Positions 30,299 to 42,081 of a DNA stretch of 64,000 nucleotides are shown here, piece by piece. The first letter of the stretch is position 1, and each line of letters begins with the position of its first letter. Source of the DNA: Pyxidicoccus parkwaysis (GTDB taxonomy: Bacteria > Myxococcota > Myxococcia > Myxococcales > Myxococcaceae); NCBI RefSeq assembly GCF_017301735.1, contig NZ_CP071090.1, positions 2,093,501 to 2,157,500 on the forward strand, in the 5' to 3' direction. Below the pieces are notes generated by a model. It saw only the letters and a program-made list of their open reading frames with translations, did not search any database and was not told the DNA's origin. Position numbers and translations under genes: made by a program.

Positions 30299-31624
30299 AT
30301 GCCCCGCCTGTCACTCATCGCCACCTGCCTGCTCGGCCTCCTGTTGTGGGCGGCCCCGGCCCACGCACGCGAGGTCTACATTCCGCCCTGGGGCTCCGGT
30401 GAGAGCCGGGGCGAGGACCTGTCCATCTGGCTGGTGACGTTCAGCCCCGGAGACGACGTGCCCTCGTGGTGGGGCCACGGCTCGCTGGTGGTGGAGGACA
30501 AGCGGCTGCAGGTGTCGCGCCTCTACAACTACGGGATGTTCACCTTCAACGACACCATGCTGGTCCACTTCGCCATGGGCCGCCTGGAGTTCTGGGTGGG
30601 CCACTCGCCCGTCGGCGCCACCTTCCACTACTACCAGTCGGAAGACCGCGACGTCCGCATCCAGGAGCTCAACCTCACCCCGGAGCAGCGGCTCGTCATC
30701 GCCAAGCGACTGGCGGACAACGTGCTGCCGGAGAATCGCGAGTACCTGTATCACCATTACAACGACAACTGCGTGACGCGGCTGCGCGACATGATTGACG
30801 TCGCCACCGGCGGGCAGTTGAAGGAGATGGACAAGGCCCCCGGCCGCATGACGCTGCGCGAGCACACGCGGCGCTACACGTCGGTGAATGCGCCCATGAG
30901 CGTGCTGCTCGACTTCATGATGAACGATGAAATCGACCATCCCATCACGAAGTGGGAGGAGGCCTTCCTCCCGGACGAGCTCGAGGCGCAGGTGGCGGCG
31001 CTCCAGGTGAAGGGCGCGGATGGACAGGCGCACTCCTTGGCGGCGAAGACGTGGAACTACTACGAGTCGCCCACGCGCAAGCGCCCGCCCGCGGAGCCTC
31101 CGGCGTGGGGCCCGTGGATTCTGGCGCTGGGCGTGGCGCTGGGAGGCGCGGCGGTGGGACTGGCCGCGTGGGAGCGCCGTGGCAGCCGGCTGGCGCGGGT
31201 GCTGCTCGGCCTGGAGAACATGGTGCTGGGGCTGTTGCTCGGCATCCCGGGCACGGCGCTGCTCGTCATGTGGCTGGTGACGGACCACACGGTGACGTAC
31301 CGGAACGAGAACCTCTTCCTCGCCAACCCGCTGACGCTGCTGGCGCTGCCCTTCGGTGTGGCGCTCTTCTGGAACAGCAAGAAGGCGCGCGCGAGGCTGT
31401 CGAAAATCTGGCTGGTGCTGGCGGCCTTGGGCGTGCTGGGCGTGGTGCTCAAGGTGCTGCCGCCGTTCGACCAGGACAACTGGCGGCTCATCGCGCTCAT
31501 CCTGCCCATCAACCTCGGCATGGCGGGCGCATTCGGGCTGGAGCGCGTGCTGGCGCGGCTGCGCGGGACGCAGGCGGCGTCAGCCGGGCGGGGCGGCGCC
31601 GTCGCTTCGCTCAAGGCGCCCTGA
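30299..31624 (+). CDS. DUF4105 (Lnb-type periplasmic domain) membrane protein
   Basis: A protein of 441 residues with a signal peptide ending APAHA, an extracytoplasmic DUF4105 domain (about 25-270) and several membrane helices after residue 275. WWGHGSL (H60) and YNDNCVTRLRD (C158) fit the His/Cys pair of the NlpC/P60-like fold to which Lnb belongs; Lnb proteins in some Gram-positives move an acyl chain onto lipoprotein N-termini. That function here is an inference. Met at 30299 begins the signal peptide, so earlier Met codons were rejected. It follows ybeY after 100 bases and precedes prfB. Confidence 0.8.
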   Translation: MPRLSLIATCLLGLLLWAAPAHAREVYIPPWGSGESRGEDLSIWLVTFSPGDDVPSWWGHGSLVVEDKRLQVSRLYNYGMFTFNDTMLVHFAMGRLEFWVGHSPVGATFHYYQSEDRDVRIQELNLTPEQRLVIAKRLADNVLPENREYLYHHYNDNCVTRLRDMIDVATGGQLKEMDKAPGRMTLREHTRRYTSVNAPMSVLLDFMMNDEIDHPITKWEEAFLPDELEAQVAALQVKGADGQAHSLAAKTWNYYESPTRKRPPAEPPAWGPWILALGVALGGAAVGLAAWERRGSRLARVLLGLENMVLGLLLGIPGTALLVMWLVTDHTVTYRNENLFLANPLTLLALPFGVALFWNSKKARARLSKIWLVLAALGVLGVVLKVLPPFDQDNWRLIALILPINLGMAGAFGLERVLARLRGTQAASAGRGGAVASLKAP

Positions 31625-31694
31625 CTTCTTTCCCTTCTCTCAACCCCTTCCCGAGCGCGGCGCGCGAGTGCGCCGGCTCAACGAGGACGACACC

Positions 31695-32817
31695 ATGGCG
31701 AACGATTCGATGGAGAAGATCAACGGCCTCAGGGAGCGCGTGTTGGCGCTCCGGGGGCATCTTTGACCTGGACCGCAAGCGCTCCCGCATCGCGCTGATT
31801 GAGCGGGAATCCACGCTGCCCAACTTCTGGGACGACAACACCAAGGCCCAGTCGCTGCTGAAGGAGAAGTCCACGCTGGAGGCCAGCGTCGGCGCCTACG
31901 ACAAGGTGATGCGCGGACTGGACGACGCGCAGACGCTCCTGGAACTCGCCGCCGAGGCCAACGACGAGGCCACCGCGAAGGAGGCGGAGGGCTCGCTGGA
32001 GTCGCTGGAGGGCGAGGTCGCCAAGCTGGAACTGGCGCGCATGCTCTCCGGCGAGCAGGACCGCAGCAACTGCTTCATGGACATCAACGCGGGCGCCGGC
32101 GGCACGGACTCCATGGACTGGGCCGCCATGCTGCTGCGGATGTACACGCGCTACTGCGAGGAGAAGGGCTGGAAGGTCGAGATCAACGACGAGGTGCCGG
32201 GCGAAGAGGCGGGTTTCAAGAACGTCTCGCTCCGCATCGAGGGTGATTTCGCCTACGGCTATCTCAAGGCGGAAGTGGGCGTGCACCGGCTGGTGCGCAT
32301 CAGCCCGTTCGATGCGAACGCGCGGCGCCAGACGGCCTTCGCGTCCGTGGACGTCTATCCGGAGGTGGATGACGCGATTCAAATCGACCTCCCGGAGAAG
32401 GACATCGAGCTGAAGTTCATCCGCGGCAGCGGCGCGGGCGGCCAGAAGGTGAACAAGACGTCGTCCACCGCGCAGCTGCGCCACCTGCCCACCGGCATCA
32501 TCGTCACCACCCAGACGGAGCGCTCGCAGTCGGCCAACAAGGAGATGGCCTTCAAGATTCTCCGCGGCCGCCTGTATGAGCTGGAGATGAAGAAGCGCGA
32601 GGCCGCGCGCGACGCGGCGGAAGCGCAGAAGAAGGACATCTCCTTCGGCTCGCAGATTCGCAGCTACGTCCTGGCTCCGTACCGCATGGTGAAGGACCTG
32701 CGCACCGGCGTGGAGACGGGCAACGTGGACTCGGTGCTGGACGGCAAGCTCGACGACTTCGTCACCGCACAGCTCCTCGGGGTGAAGAACCCCAACCGCG
32801 GCGCGGGCGCGGACTAA
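31695..32817 (+). CDS. prfB: peptide chain release factor 2, with programmed +1 frameshift
   Basis: The gene is read as 31695-31763 joined to 31765-32817, giving 373 residues. After 23 codons from ATG 31695 the zero frame hits TGA (31764-31766). Skipping base 31764 continues into the full RF2 body. RF2 motifs are present: SPF for stop-codon reading (RISPFDANARRQT) and the catalytic GGQ in GSGAGGQKVNKTSS. RF2 releases peptides at UGA and UAA, and the in-frame UGA lets RF2 shortage increase its own synthesis. A GC hairpin (32842-32864) follows the gene. Confidence 0.96.
31752..31767 (+). promoter_or_regulatory. prfB programmed +1 frameshift site
   Basis: The sequence CGG GGG CAT CTT TGA C holds a Shine-Dalgarno-like GGGGG, a three-base gap, the slippery CTT codon and a UGA followed by C, which is a poor stop context. 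This is the arrangement established for prfB in E. coli and many other bacteria. Ribosomes slip from CTT to TTT and read GAC next. Confidence 0.95.
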
Positions 32818-32841
32818 CAGTTCGCCTCCGACTCCAAAGGT

Positions 32842-32864
32842 CCGGCCCCAGCAGCCGGGGCCGG
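32842..32864 (+). terminator. hairpin after prfB
   Basis: CCGGCCCC (32842-32849) pairs perfectly with GGGGCCGG (32857-32864) around the loop AGCAGCC, 25 bases after the prfB stop. There is no T-run, as is common in very GC-rich genomes, so termination is likely but unproven. Confidence 0.5.
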
Positions 32865-32968
32865 GCCATGACGCTCCGGCACCGGTGGCCGTGACGCTCC
32901 GGCGAGAGTCCAGTCCCCGGTAACCCGAGGCCGTGACGCCCTGGGCCAACCCCGTCCTCCGCACTCTG

Positions 32969-32997
32969 GGAACCTTTTCCACGGCCCCGCTGTCCGA
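32969..32997 (+). promoter_or_regulatory. candidate ECF-type promoter before the sigma gene
   Basis: GGAACC (32969-32974), the classic ECF -35 start, is followed after 16 bases by TGTCCGA (32991-32997), resembling an ECF -10. It lies 82 bases before the sigma-factor GTG. ECF sigma genes usually activate their own promoter, which supports the reading. The match is by eye only. Confidence 0.4.
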
Positions 32998-33078
32998 GGG
33001 CGCGCGGGGTAGGGGACGGGGTAGTCTGCGAGGGACGGTGGCACCTCCATTCGGAGGGGCTGTCGCGGGAGGACACCG

Positions 33079-33708
33079 GTGACGTCGGGCGGCGTGCTCG
33101 AAATCGGACAGGAAGGGCAGGGTGTCGCCGAGGCGTCCGAGGCCCGCCGGCAGGACGTGGCGCTGCTCAACCGTCTGCGCCGCGGAGACCCGGACGCCTT
33201 CGAGCAACTGGTGCGCACGCACCAGGACCGGCTCTACGACTTCTGCGTGCGCATGGTGGGGGACCGCGAGGAGGCGCACGACCTGGTGCAGGAAATCTTC
33301 GTCAGCGTGCACCAGAACGTCCGCCGCTTCCGCGAGGACTCCAAGCTGTCCACCTGGCTGTTCCGAATCACGAAGAACCACTGCATCAACCGGCTGAAGT
33401 ACCTCAAGCGCCGGGGCCGGGGCCGCTCGGAGGAGTACGACGAGGGCCAGGCCCTCTGGGTGGACGGGCCCGGAGCGCCGCCCGCGCCGGACGCGGCGCT
33501 GGAGTCCGCCCGGGAGCGCGCCCGCGTGCAGTGGGCCATCTCCCAGCTGGAGCCGGACGCGCGCATGCTGGTGGCCCTGCGCGACATCGAGGGCCTGAGC
33601 TACGACGAAATCATCGAGATTACCGAGCTGCCCGAGGGCACGGTGAAGAGCCGGCTCCACCGGGCGCGCGAAAAGCTGGCGGACCTCCTGGGGCGGCTTG
33701 AGCCATGA
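33079..33708 (+). CDS. ECF-family RNA polymerase sigma factor
   Basis: A 209-residue sigma factor with region 2 (DAFEQLVRTHQDRLYDF to KLSTWLFRITKNHCINRL) and region 4 (LSYDEIIEITELPEGTVKSRLHRAREKL). It lacks regions 1 and 3, as in RpoE-type ECF sigma factors. The linker between the two regions is unusually charged and Pro-rich (GRGRSEEYDEGQ, PGAPPAPDAA). The start is GTG 33079, after GGGAGGA. Its stop overlaps the ATG of an anti-sigma gene, the normal arrangement for a sigma/anti-sigma switch. The signal is unknown. Confidence 0.95.
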   Translation: MTSGGVLEIGQEGQGVAEASEARRQDVALLNRLRRGDPDAFEQLVRTHQDRLYDFCVRMVGDREEAHDLVQEIFVSVHQNVRRFREDSKLSTWLFRITKNHCINRLKYLKRRGRGRSEEYDEGQALWVDGPGAPPAPDAALESARERARVQWAISQLEPDARMLVALRDIEGLSYDEIIEITELPEGTVKSRLHRAREKLADLLGRLEP

Positions 33709-34088
33709 GCAGCATTCATCGCAAACTCCTGGACGTGGACCCGCGGATGAACCACCGCGAGGCGAGGGCCCTGTTCCTCGCGCTCGCCGACGACGAGCTG
33801 CCCGCCCCCAAGGCGCAGGCGGTGCGCACCCACCTGGACGGCTGCGAGGACTGCCGCAAGGGCTGGGAGGGCTATGCGCGCACCGTGGAGCGGCTCAAGG
33901 GCGTGGAGCGGGAGAAGGCTCCGCCCGCGCTCGCCACGCAGGTGATGAACCGCGTGCGCCGCCAGCGCCGCTTCGGCCTGCGCGGCCTGCACATGCGGCA
34001 CGCGCAGTACCGCGTCCCCGTGGAAATCCTCATCCCCCTGCTCCTGGGGGCCGCCGTGGCCGCCTTCCTGTTCATGGCCGCTCCCTGA
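33705..34088 (+). CDS. zinc-finger anti-sigma factor, membrane anchored
   Basis: A 127-residue protein with a zf-HC2/ZAS motif: H43, C47 and C50 in HLDGCEDC. A single membrane helix (about 105-125, VEILIPLLLGAAVAAFLF) lies at the very C-terminus with almost no periplasmic tail. It should bind and hold the sigma factor encoded just upstream, whose stop it overlaps (ATGA). The missing outer domain suggests release by a partner protein or through the zinc site rather than by cleavage of a sensor domain; that is inference. Confidence 0.88.
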   Translation: MSSIHRKLLDVDPRMNHREARALFLALADDELPAPKAQAVRTHLDGCEDCRKGWEGYARTVERLKGVEREKAPPALATQVMNRVRRQRRFGLRGLHMRHAQYRVPVEILIPLLLGAAVAAFLFMAAP

Positions 34089-34205
34089 GCGTCCGCTTCA
34101 GGAGGTTGCTCCCCGAGCGTTCGTAACCGCGCCCTATCGCGTCGTGTTGCGTTGCGTCCGGGGGGAGCCTTGGCTACGGTGCCGCGCCTCTTGGAAGGGC
34201 GCGCC

Positions 34206-35735
<1,530 letters not shown>

Positions 35736-35747
35736 CCAGGAGGCCTC

Positions 35748-38135
35748 GTGCACTCGGCCGAACGGCGTACCGTCCATCGCTGGAGCTTCATCTGGGCCGG
35801 GGCCCTCGTGGCCCTGGTGGGCTTCATCCTGCTCGGGGTGGCCATCTCCGCCTCGCAGGCCTGGGCGGAGGTGAGCGCCGCCCTGGGGCTGTCCCTCGTG
35901 GGGTGGGGCGGGGTGCTCCAGGTGTTCGACGCAGCCCTCCTCGTGCCCGCCCAGTCGGCACTGGGCGCGTCCCCGTCCGAGCTGCACACCGGGATGCTGT
36001 TGTCCGGCGCGCTCGTCTGGCTGGCGGGCTGGGGGCTCGTCGCCACCGGCATCCGCCGCGCCTCGGGCCCGGGTGAGGGGCCCAGCCCCGCCGCGGGCGC
36101 TCCGCTGTACCCGCGCCTGGCGCGCTACCGGGACTTCTACTGGAGCACGCTCGGGGCCTATGGCGGAGGCATCCTCCTGGCGGAGGTGGCGCTCATCCTC
36201 CTGCAGACGGTGCTCTCCAGCGGCGTGCCGTCCACGGAGCTGGGCGGCGCCTCGCAGAATGCCGGCGGAGGGCTGTCGCTGCCGCCCACGGGGGCCTTCG
36301 CCATCTCCCTGGCCGTGGCGGGCGCGGTAGCCTTCGTCTCGGGCTTCATCGGAGCCTCGCGCGCGCAGCGGCTGTCGCTGCCCGAGGCCACCATCGGCGT
36401 CCTCTACCTCGGCCTGCCCATCCCCATCGTCCTCACGCTGATGGAGCGGGTGCCCTCGCTGCAGCTCGCGCTCGGCTACCGGCTGCGCGAGGTGACGTAC
36501 GTGGCGGGGCTGCTCGGCCGTCCGGAGCTGGCGTACTGGCTCGTCTTCACCGCGCTGGTGCTGGCACTGGTGCTGGGCATCAACACCGGCTTCATCGCCG
36601 CCGGCAGTGGCCGGGTGGACCTGAAGCTGGGCTTCGAGCTCTTCGTCGCGCGCCGCCACGTGGCGGTGTTCCGGCCCTCGCTGCTGCTGGGCACGCTGGC
36701 GGTGCTGATGTTCGGCATCATCCCGCCGCTGCTCGTCTACTTCATCATCCGCTCGGCGGAAGCCGCGGTGGAGCGCACCCGCATCCGCGCGCTCGGCATG
36801 GCGGACCCGCTGGCGGCGGCCTCGGACCTCAACCGGCTGAAGCTGCGCGAGCAGTCGCCCACCATGATGATGACCGCCCTGTCCGTGGGCGGCGTGGGCG
36901 TGGGTGTCATGGCGCTCATCATCGTCCTCTCGGTGATGAGCGGCTTCGAGGCCGACCTCCAGAAGAAGATTCTCGGCACCAACGCGCACGCGGTGGTGTC
37001 CAAGTACGCGGGCGAGCTGCCCGAGTACCCCAAGGTCATGGAGACCATTGCCCGGGTGCCCGGCGTGGTGGGCCAGACGCCCTTCATCATCAACCAGGTG
37101 ATGATTGCCTCCGAGGGCAACGTCGACGGCGTCATCATCAAGGGCATCGACCCGAAGACGGTGGGCTCGGTGACGGACCTGCCGGACTACCTGCTCGGCG
37201 GCGGCAAGCTCGACATCCTCTACACGCCCGAGAAGATTCTGAACCGGGGCCTGCCCGAGGAGGAGCCCGCGGGCGGAGGCTCGGAAACAGCCATCGAAGA
37301 CGACATCATCCGCCGCTCCGGCAAGTCCACGAAGCCCGCGGTGCTGCCGGGCATCATCGTGGGTCGGGAGCTCGCGGCCTCGCTGCGCGTGGTGGTGGGC
37401 GACAGGGTGAATGTCGTGTCCCCGCTCGGCACGGAGCTGGGGCCCACCGGGCCGATTCCCAAGAGCCGTGCCTTCCGCGTCGCGGGCATCTTCTACTCGG
37501 GCATGTACGAGTACGACTCCAAGTTCGTCTACATCCTGCTGACGGAGGCGCAGAAGTTCTTCGAGGTCCAGGGCGCCAGCGGCATCGAGCTGAAGGTCGC
37601 GGACATCGACGATGCGCGCCGCATCGCCGGGCAGGTGGTGAAGGTGCTGGGCGGCTATCCCTACCGGGCCCGCGACTGGGGTGAGATGAACAAGAACCTC
37701 TTCTCCGCGCTGCGCCTGGAGAAGCTGGTGATGGGCATCATCCTCTCCATCATCATCGTCGTGGCCGCCGGCCTCATCGTCGCCACCGTCATCATGCTGG
37801 TGCTGGAGAAGCGGAAGGAGATCTCCGTCCTCAAGGCGCTGGGCGTCCCCGACGGCGGCATCGTCAAAATCTTCCTCGCGGAGGGCCTGCAGATTGGCGT
37901 CGCGGGAGGCTTCCTGGGGCTCTTCTCCGGCCTCGCCTGGTGCGTCTTCATCGAGAAGGTCGGCATCAAGCTGGACCCGGAGGTCTATTACATCCCCGCG
38001 CTGCCGGTGCGCGTCGAGCCCGTGCAGACGGCGCTCGCCGTCGTCATCGCGGTGCTCGTCACCTACCTCGCCTCCATCTACCCGGCCCTCAAGGCCAGCA
38101 GCGTGGAGCCGGTGGAAGGCCTCAAGGCGGAGTAG
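35748..38135 (+). CDS. LolC/E-type FtsX-family permease with long N-terminal membrane extension
   Basis: A 795-residue protein. The C-terminal 430 residues match the lipoprotein-releasing permeases: a first helix ([22 protein letters not shown]), a periplasmic MacB-like domain (about 405-640), and a three-helix FtsX block ([20 protein letters not shown] onward, ending [17 protein letters not shown]). Residues 1-340 are extra, with around seven or eight hydrophobic helices not found in normal LolC or LolE (about 400 residues). It is the only permease next to lolD, so it may work as a homodimer, as in LolF-type systems. The start is GTG 35748, after CAGGAGG. Confidence 0.85.
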   Translation: MHSAERRTVHRWSFIWAGALVALVGFILLGVAISASQAWAEVSAALGLSLVGWGGVLQVFDAALLVPAQSALGASPSELHTGMLLSGALVWLAGWGLVATGIRRASGPGEGPSPAAGAPLYPRLARYRDFYWSTLGAYGGGILLAEVALILLQTVLSSGVPSTELGGASQNAGGGLSLPPTGAFAISLAVAGAVAFVSGFIGASRAQRLSLPEATIGVLYLGLPIPIVLTLMERVPSLQLALGYRLREVTYVAGLLGRPELAYWLVFTALVLALVLGINTGFIAAGSGRVDLKLGFELFVARRHVAVFRPSLLLGTLAVLMFGIIPPLLVYFIIRSAEAAVERTRIRALGMADPLAAASDLNRLKLREQSPTMMMTALSVGGVGVGVMALIIVLSVMSGFEADLQKKILGTNAHAVVSKYAGELPEYPKVMETIARVPGVVGQTPFIINQVMIASEGNVDGVIIKGIDPKTVGSVTDLPDYLLGGGKLDILYTPEKILNRGLPEEEPAGGGSETAIEDDIIRRSGKSTKPAVLPGIIVGRELAASLRVVVGDRVNVVSPLGTELGPTGPIPKSRAFRVAGIFYSGMYEYDSKFVYILLTEAQKFFEVQGASGIELKVADIDDARRIAGQVVKVLGGYPYRARDWGEMNKNLFSALRLEKLVMGIILSIIIVVAAGLIVATVIMLVLEKRKEISVLKALGVPDGGIVKIFLAEGLQIGVAGGFLGLFSGLAWCVFIEKVGIKLDPEVYYIPALPVRVEPVQTALAVVIAVLVTYLASIYPALKASSVEPVEGLKAE

Positions 38136-38137
38136 CC

Positions 38138-38812
<675 letters not shown>

Positions 38813-38858
38813 TGTCCCGTTGCTTTTGGATTGAGGGCCGCGCGCCCCATCCCGTACA

Positions 38859-41387
38859 TTGCCCCGCCTTTTCCTGGCCGGTCTCCCCTTGAGGCTCCCC
38901 GTTCTGTCGCGCAAGTCACTGCTCCCGCTGCTGGCGGTCGCCCTGTCCTCTCTCGTGTCCGGCCCTGCCCGGGCCCAGGTGGATGGAGGTGTGCCCGCTC
39001 CCGCGCCCGTTCCGGCGGTGACCTCTCCCTCCGCCCTCGACCGGGTGCCCGCTGACGCCGGCACGGCTCCAGAAGCCGCGCCCGCCCCCCAGGCCCCGCC
39101 GCCCGAAGACGTCCCCACCGTGGGTGCGGACGACGAGAACCGGGTGGTGGAGATTCGCGTCGAGGGCAACAAGCGCGTGGAGGCCGAGGCCATCCGCCGC
39201 GCCCTGCGCACCAAGGTGGGCCAGCCGCTGCTGCCCGCCAACACCGCGCAGGACCTCCGCGCCGTCTGGGCCCTGGGCTACTTCCAGAACGTGGAGCTGC
39301 TCGTCCAGCACCTCCCCAAGGGCGTGGCCTACGTCGTCCGCGTCGAGGAGCGGCCCGTCATCCGCCTCGTGCAGCTCCAGGGCAACGAGGAGCTCAGCCG
39401 GGATGACCTGAAGGAAGAAATCGAGGTCAAGCCCAACACCATCCTGGACATGGAGACGGTGCGCTCCACCGTCTCCAAGATTCAGGCGAAGTACGTGGAG
39501 AAGGGCTACTTCCTCGCCGAAGTCACGCACCAGCTCAAGCCCGTGCCGGAGAGCCCCGGCAGCGTGGACGTCGTCTTCGTCATCAACGAGCGCGCCAAGG
39601 TGATGGTGAAGCAGATCACCTTCATCGGCGCGGAGAAGGTGTCCCCGGACATCCTCAAGGAGACGATGATTACCCGCGAGGGTGGCTTCTTCTCCTTCTT
39701 CACCGGCGAGGGCACCTACCGCCAGGAGGCGTTCGACCGCGACCTCCAGGTCATCCAGTACGCCTACTTCGACCGCGGCTTCATCAACGTCCGGGTGGAC
39801 AAGCCCACCGTCCAGCTCTCCGCGGACAAGCGCTTCATCTACATCACCATCCGCGTCACCGAGGGCGAGGCCTACGACATCGGGAAGATCGACTTCGCCG
39901 GTGACCTGCTCCCCGACGTGTCCAAGGAGACGATGGCGGCGCTGATGCGCTCGCGCCCGGGCACGCGCTTCAACCGCACGCAGCTGTCGCAGGACATCGT
40001 CTCCGTCTCGGACGTCTACTACGACCGCGGCTACGCCTACGCGAACATCAACCCCGTCACCAACGTCAACGCCGACACCAAGACGGTGGACCTGACCTTC
40101 GAAGTGCAGAAGGGCCCGCAGGTCACCATCGAGCGCATCGACGTGGTGGGCAACAGCAAGACGCGCGACAAGGTCATCCGCCGCGAGCTGCGCGTGTACG
40201 AGGGCGAGCTCTACTCCGGCACCGGCGTGCGCCGCAGCCGCGAGCGCGTCACCGCCCTGGGCTTCTTCGAGACGGTGGAAATCACCCAGAAGCCCGGCAG
40301 CCAGGACGACACCATCGTCCTCCAGGTGGAGGTGAAGGAGAAGGCCACCGGTACCTTCCAGGTCGGCCTCGGCTTCTCCAACGTGGAGAACTTCATCTTC
40401 ACGGCGCAGATCTCCCAGAACAACTTCCTGGGCTGGGGCCAGAGCGTCTCCGCGTCCGCGCAGATTTCGGGCCTGCGCTCCCTGGTGCAGCTGTCCTTCT
40501 ATGACCCGTACTTCTTGGACACGAAGTACCTGCTGTCCGCGGAGTTCTTCCGCGTCCAGGCGGACTACGAGGGCTTCATCCGCAACTCCACCGGTGGCAA
40601 CGTCTCCATCGGCTACCAGTTCATCGACGACCTGCTGGGCACCGTCGGCTACTCGCGCGAGTGGGTGACGGTGGAGGCGGGGCAGAACCTGGGCGCGGTG
40701 CTGCTCGCCAACCAGTTCCTCTCCGGCGTCACCAGCGCGCTGCGCCTGTCGCTCTCGTTCGACCGGCGCGACAACCGCCTCTTCCCGTCGCGTGGCTTCA
40801 TCCACTACGGCTCGGTGGAGACGGCCCCAAGCTTCCTGGGCGGCACGTTCCTCTTCAACCGGTACACGGCCTACTCGCGCCTGTACTTCCCCTTGCCGCT
40901 CGGCTTCGTCTTCAAGACGAACGCAACCGTCGGCTACATCCAGCAGCTCGACAAGAACAAGCCGCTCCCCATCTCCGAGCTCTACTACGTGGGCGGCATC
41001 AACAGCGTCCGCGGCTACTTCCTGCGCAGCATCAGCCCGTCGGTGAAGGTGCCGCGCTCCGCCAGCCCGGACGCCACCGTCACGGACTTCGACGTCGGCG
41101 GCAACAAGCAGCTCGTCTTCAACTTCGAGCTGGAGTTCCCCATCTTCGAGAAGGCCGGCCTGCGCGGCGTGCTCTTCTACGACGCCGGCAACGCCTACGC
41201 GTCCAACGAGCGCTTCTTCCAGGACAAGCAGGACAAGCTGCCGCTCGGCCTCTTCCACTCGGCCGGCTTCGGCTTCCGCTGGTTCTCGCCCATCGGCCCC
41301 CTGCGCTTCGAGTGGGGCATCCCGCTCACCAGGCGGCCGGAGGATGACCGCATCCTGTTCGAGTTCACTATCGGCAACTTCTTCTGA
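38859..41387 (+). CDS. bamA: outer-membrane protein assembly factor BamA
   Basis: About 842 residues from TTG 38859; TTG 38889 would give a cleaner signal peptide (RLPVLSRKSLLPLLAVALSS, ending ARAQ), so the start is uncertain. A Pro/Ala-rich linker (about 42-85) precedes five POTRA domains (about 95-460, first EIRVEGNKRVEAEAIRR). The 16-stranded Omp85 barrel ends in IGNFF. The conserved loop-6 motif VRGF appears as VRGY at 717-720. BamA folds beta-barrels such as LptD and SusC into the outer membrane. The position before skp and lpxD is the classical one. Confidence 0.95.
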   Translation: MPRLFLAGLPLRLPVLSRKSLLPLLAVALSSLVSGPARAQVDGGVPAPAPVPAVTSPSALDRVPADAGTAPEAAPAPQAPPPEDVPTVGADDENRVVEIRVEGNKRVEAEAIRRALRTKVGQPLLPANTAQDLRAVWALGYFQNVELLVQHLPKGVAYVVRVEERPVIRLVQLQGNEELSRDDLKEEIEVKPNTILDMETVRSTVSKIQAKYVEKGYFLAEVTHQLKPVPESPGSVDVVFVINERAKVMVKQITFIGAEKVSPDILKETMITREGGFFSFFTGEGTYRQEAFDRDLQVIQYAYFDRGFINVRVDKPTVQLSADKRFIYITIRVTEGEAYDIGKIDFAGDLLPDVSKETMAALMRSRPGTRFNRTQLSQDIVSVSDVYYDRGYAYANINPVTNVNADTKTVDLTFEVQKGPQVTIERIDVVGNSKTRDKVIRRELRVYEGELYSGTGVRRSRERVTALGFFETVEITQKPGSQDDTIVLQVEVKEKATGTFQVGLGFSNVENFIFTAQISQNNFLGWGQSVSASAQISGLRSLVQLSFYDPYFLDTKYLLSAEFFRVQADYEGFIRNSTGGNVSIGYQFIDDLLGTVGYSREWVTVEAGQNLGAVLLANQFLSGVTSALRLSLSFDRRDNRLFPSRGFIHYGSVETAPSFLGGTFLFNRYTAYSRLYFPLPLGFVFKTNATVGYIQQLDKNKPLPISELYYVGGINSVRGYFLRSISPSVKVPRSASPDATVTDFDVGGNKQLVFNFELEFPIFEKAGLRGVLFYDAGNAYASNERFFQDKQDKLPLGLFHSAGFGFRWFSPIGPLRFEWGIPLTRRPEDDRILFEFTIGNFF

Positions 41388-41494
41388 TAAGCCCTTGCTC
41401 CGCTTTTTCCCGGCTCCACCCCAGGCGGGGGGTATTTGAACAAGCCCGGGGCGCAGACGTCGGAGCCTGTAACCTTCCCGAGGAGCTGTTGAAC

Positions 41495-42070
41495 ATGTCG
41501 CTTCGCACCACCATCGCGGCCGTGGCCGCCGTCTTTTCGCTCGCCCTGCCGGTGGCCGCTTCGGCGGCGGACCTGAAGGTCGCCTACGTGGACCTGCAGC
41601 GCGTCCTGCTGGAGGTCGATGACGGCAAGGCCGCCAAGGCCCGCCTCCAGAAGTGGCTGGATGAGCGCCAGAAGGAAATCGACAAGGAGCAGGAGGCGCT
41701 CCGCAAGGAGAAGGAGACGCTGGACAAGCAGGCCAGCGCCATGAGCCCGGACACCAAGGCTCAGAAGGACGCGGAGCTCCAGCGCAAGGTGATGGTGCTC
41801 GCCCAGAAGTGGGAGAAGAGCCGCGCCGAGGCCGCCTCCAAGGAGCGTCAGGAGATGGAGCCCATCGTCTCCAAGATTGACCAGGTCATCGCCGGCCTCG
41901 CCGAGCGTGACGACCTGAGCTTCGTCCTGGAGAAGCGCGACTCGGGCATCGTCTTCGCCCGCTCGCAGTACGACATCTCCAACGAGGTCATCCGCGCGTA
42001 CAACGGCCAGAAGAAGCCGGCGGCGCCCGCGGCCAAGGACGCGCCGACGAAGGACGCTCCGAAGAAGTAG
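41495..42070 (+). CDS. skp: Skp/OmpH-family periplasmic chaperone
   Basis: A 191-residue protein with a signal peptide cleaved near [26 protein letters not shown] is the family's start, followed by a long Lys/Glu/Gln coiled-coil region (about 55-120). The Ala/Lys/Pro-rich tail is extra. Skp protects unfolded outer-membrane proteins on their way to BamA, encoded just upstream. ATG 41495 with GAGGAG upstream is preferred over TTG 41489. Confidence 0.92.
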   Translation: MSLRTTIAAVAAVFSLALPVAASAADLKVAYVDLQRVLLEVDDGKAAKARLQKWLDERQKEIDKEQEALRKEKETLDKQASAMSPDTKAQKDAELQRKVMVLAQKWEKSRAEAASKERQEMEPIVSKIDQVIAGLAERDDLSFVLEKRDSGIVFARSQYDISNEVIRAYNGQKKPAAPAAKDAPTKDAPKK

Positions 42071-42081
42071 TCGGCTCTCCC

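Noticed and set aside
31764..31766. prfB read as a pseudogene or sequencing error
   Set aside because: The frame change occurs exactly at the known CTT TGA C slippery site with a GGGGG element before it.
41415..41433. Small ACCCC/GGGGT hairpin after bamA as a terminator
   Set aside because: The stem is only five pairs and skp probably shares the transcript.
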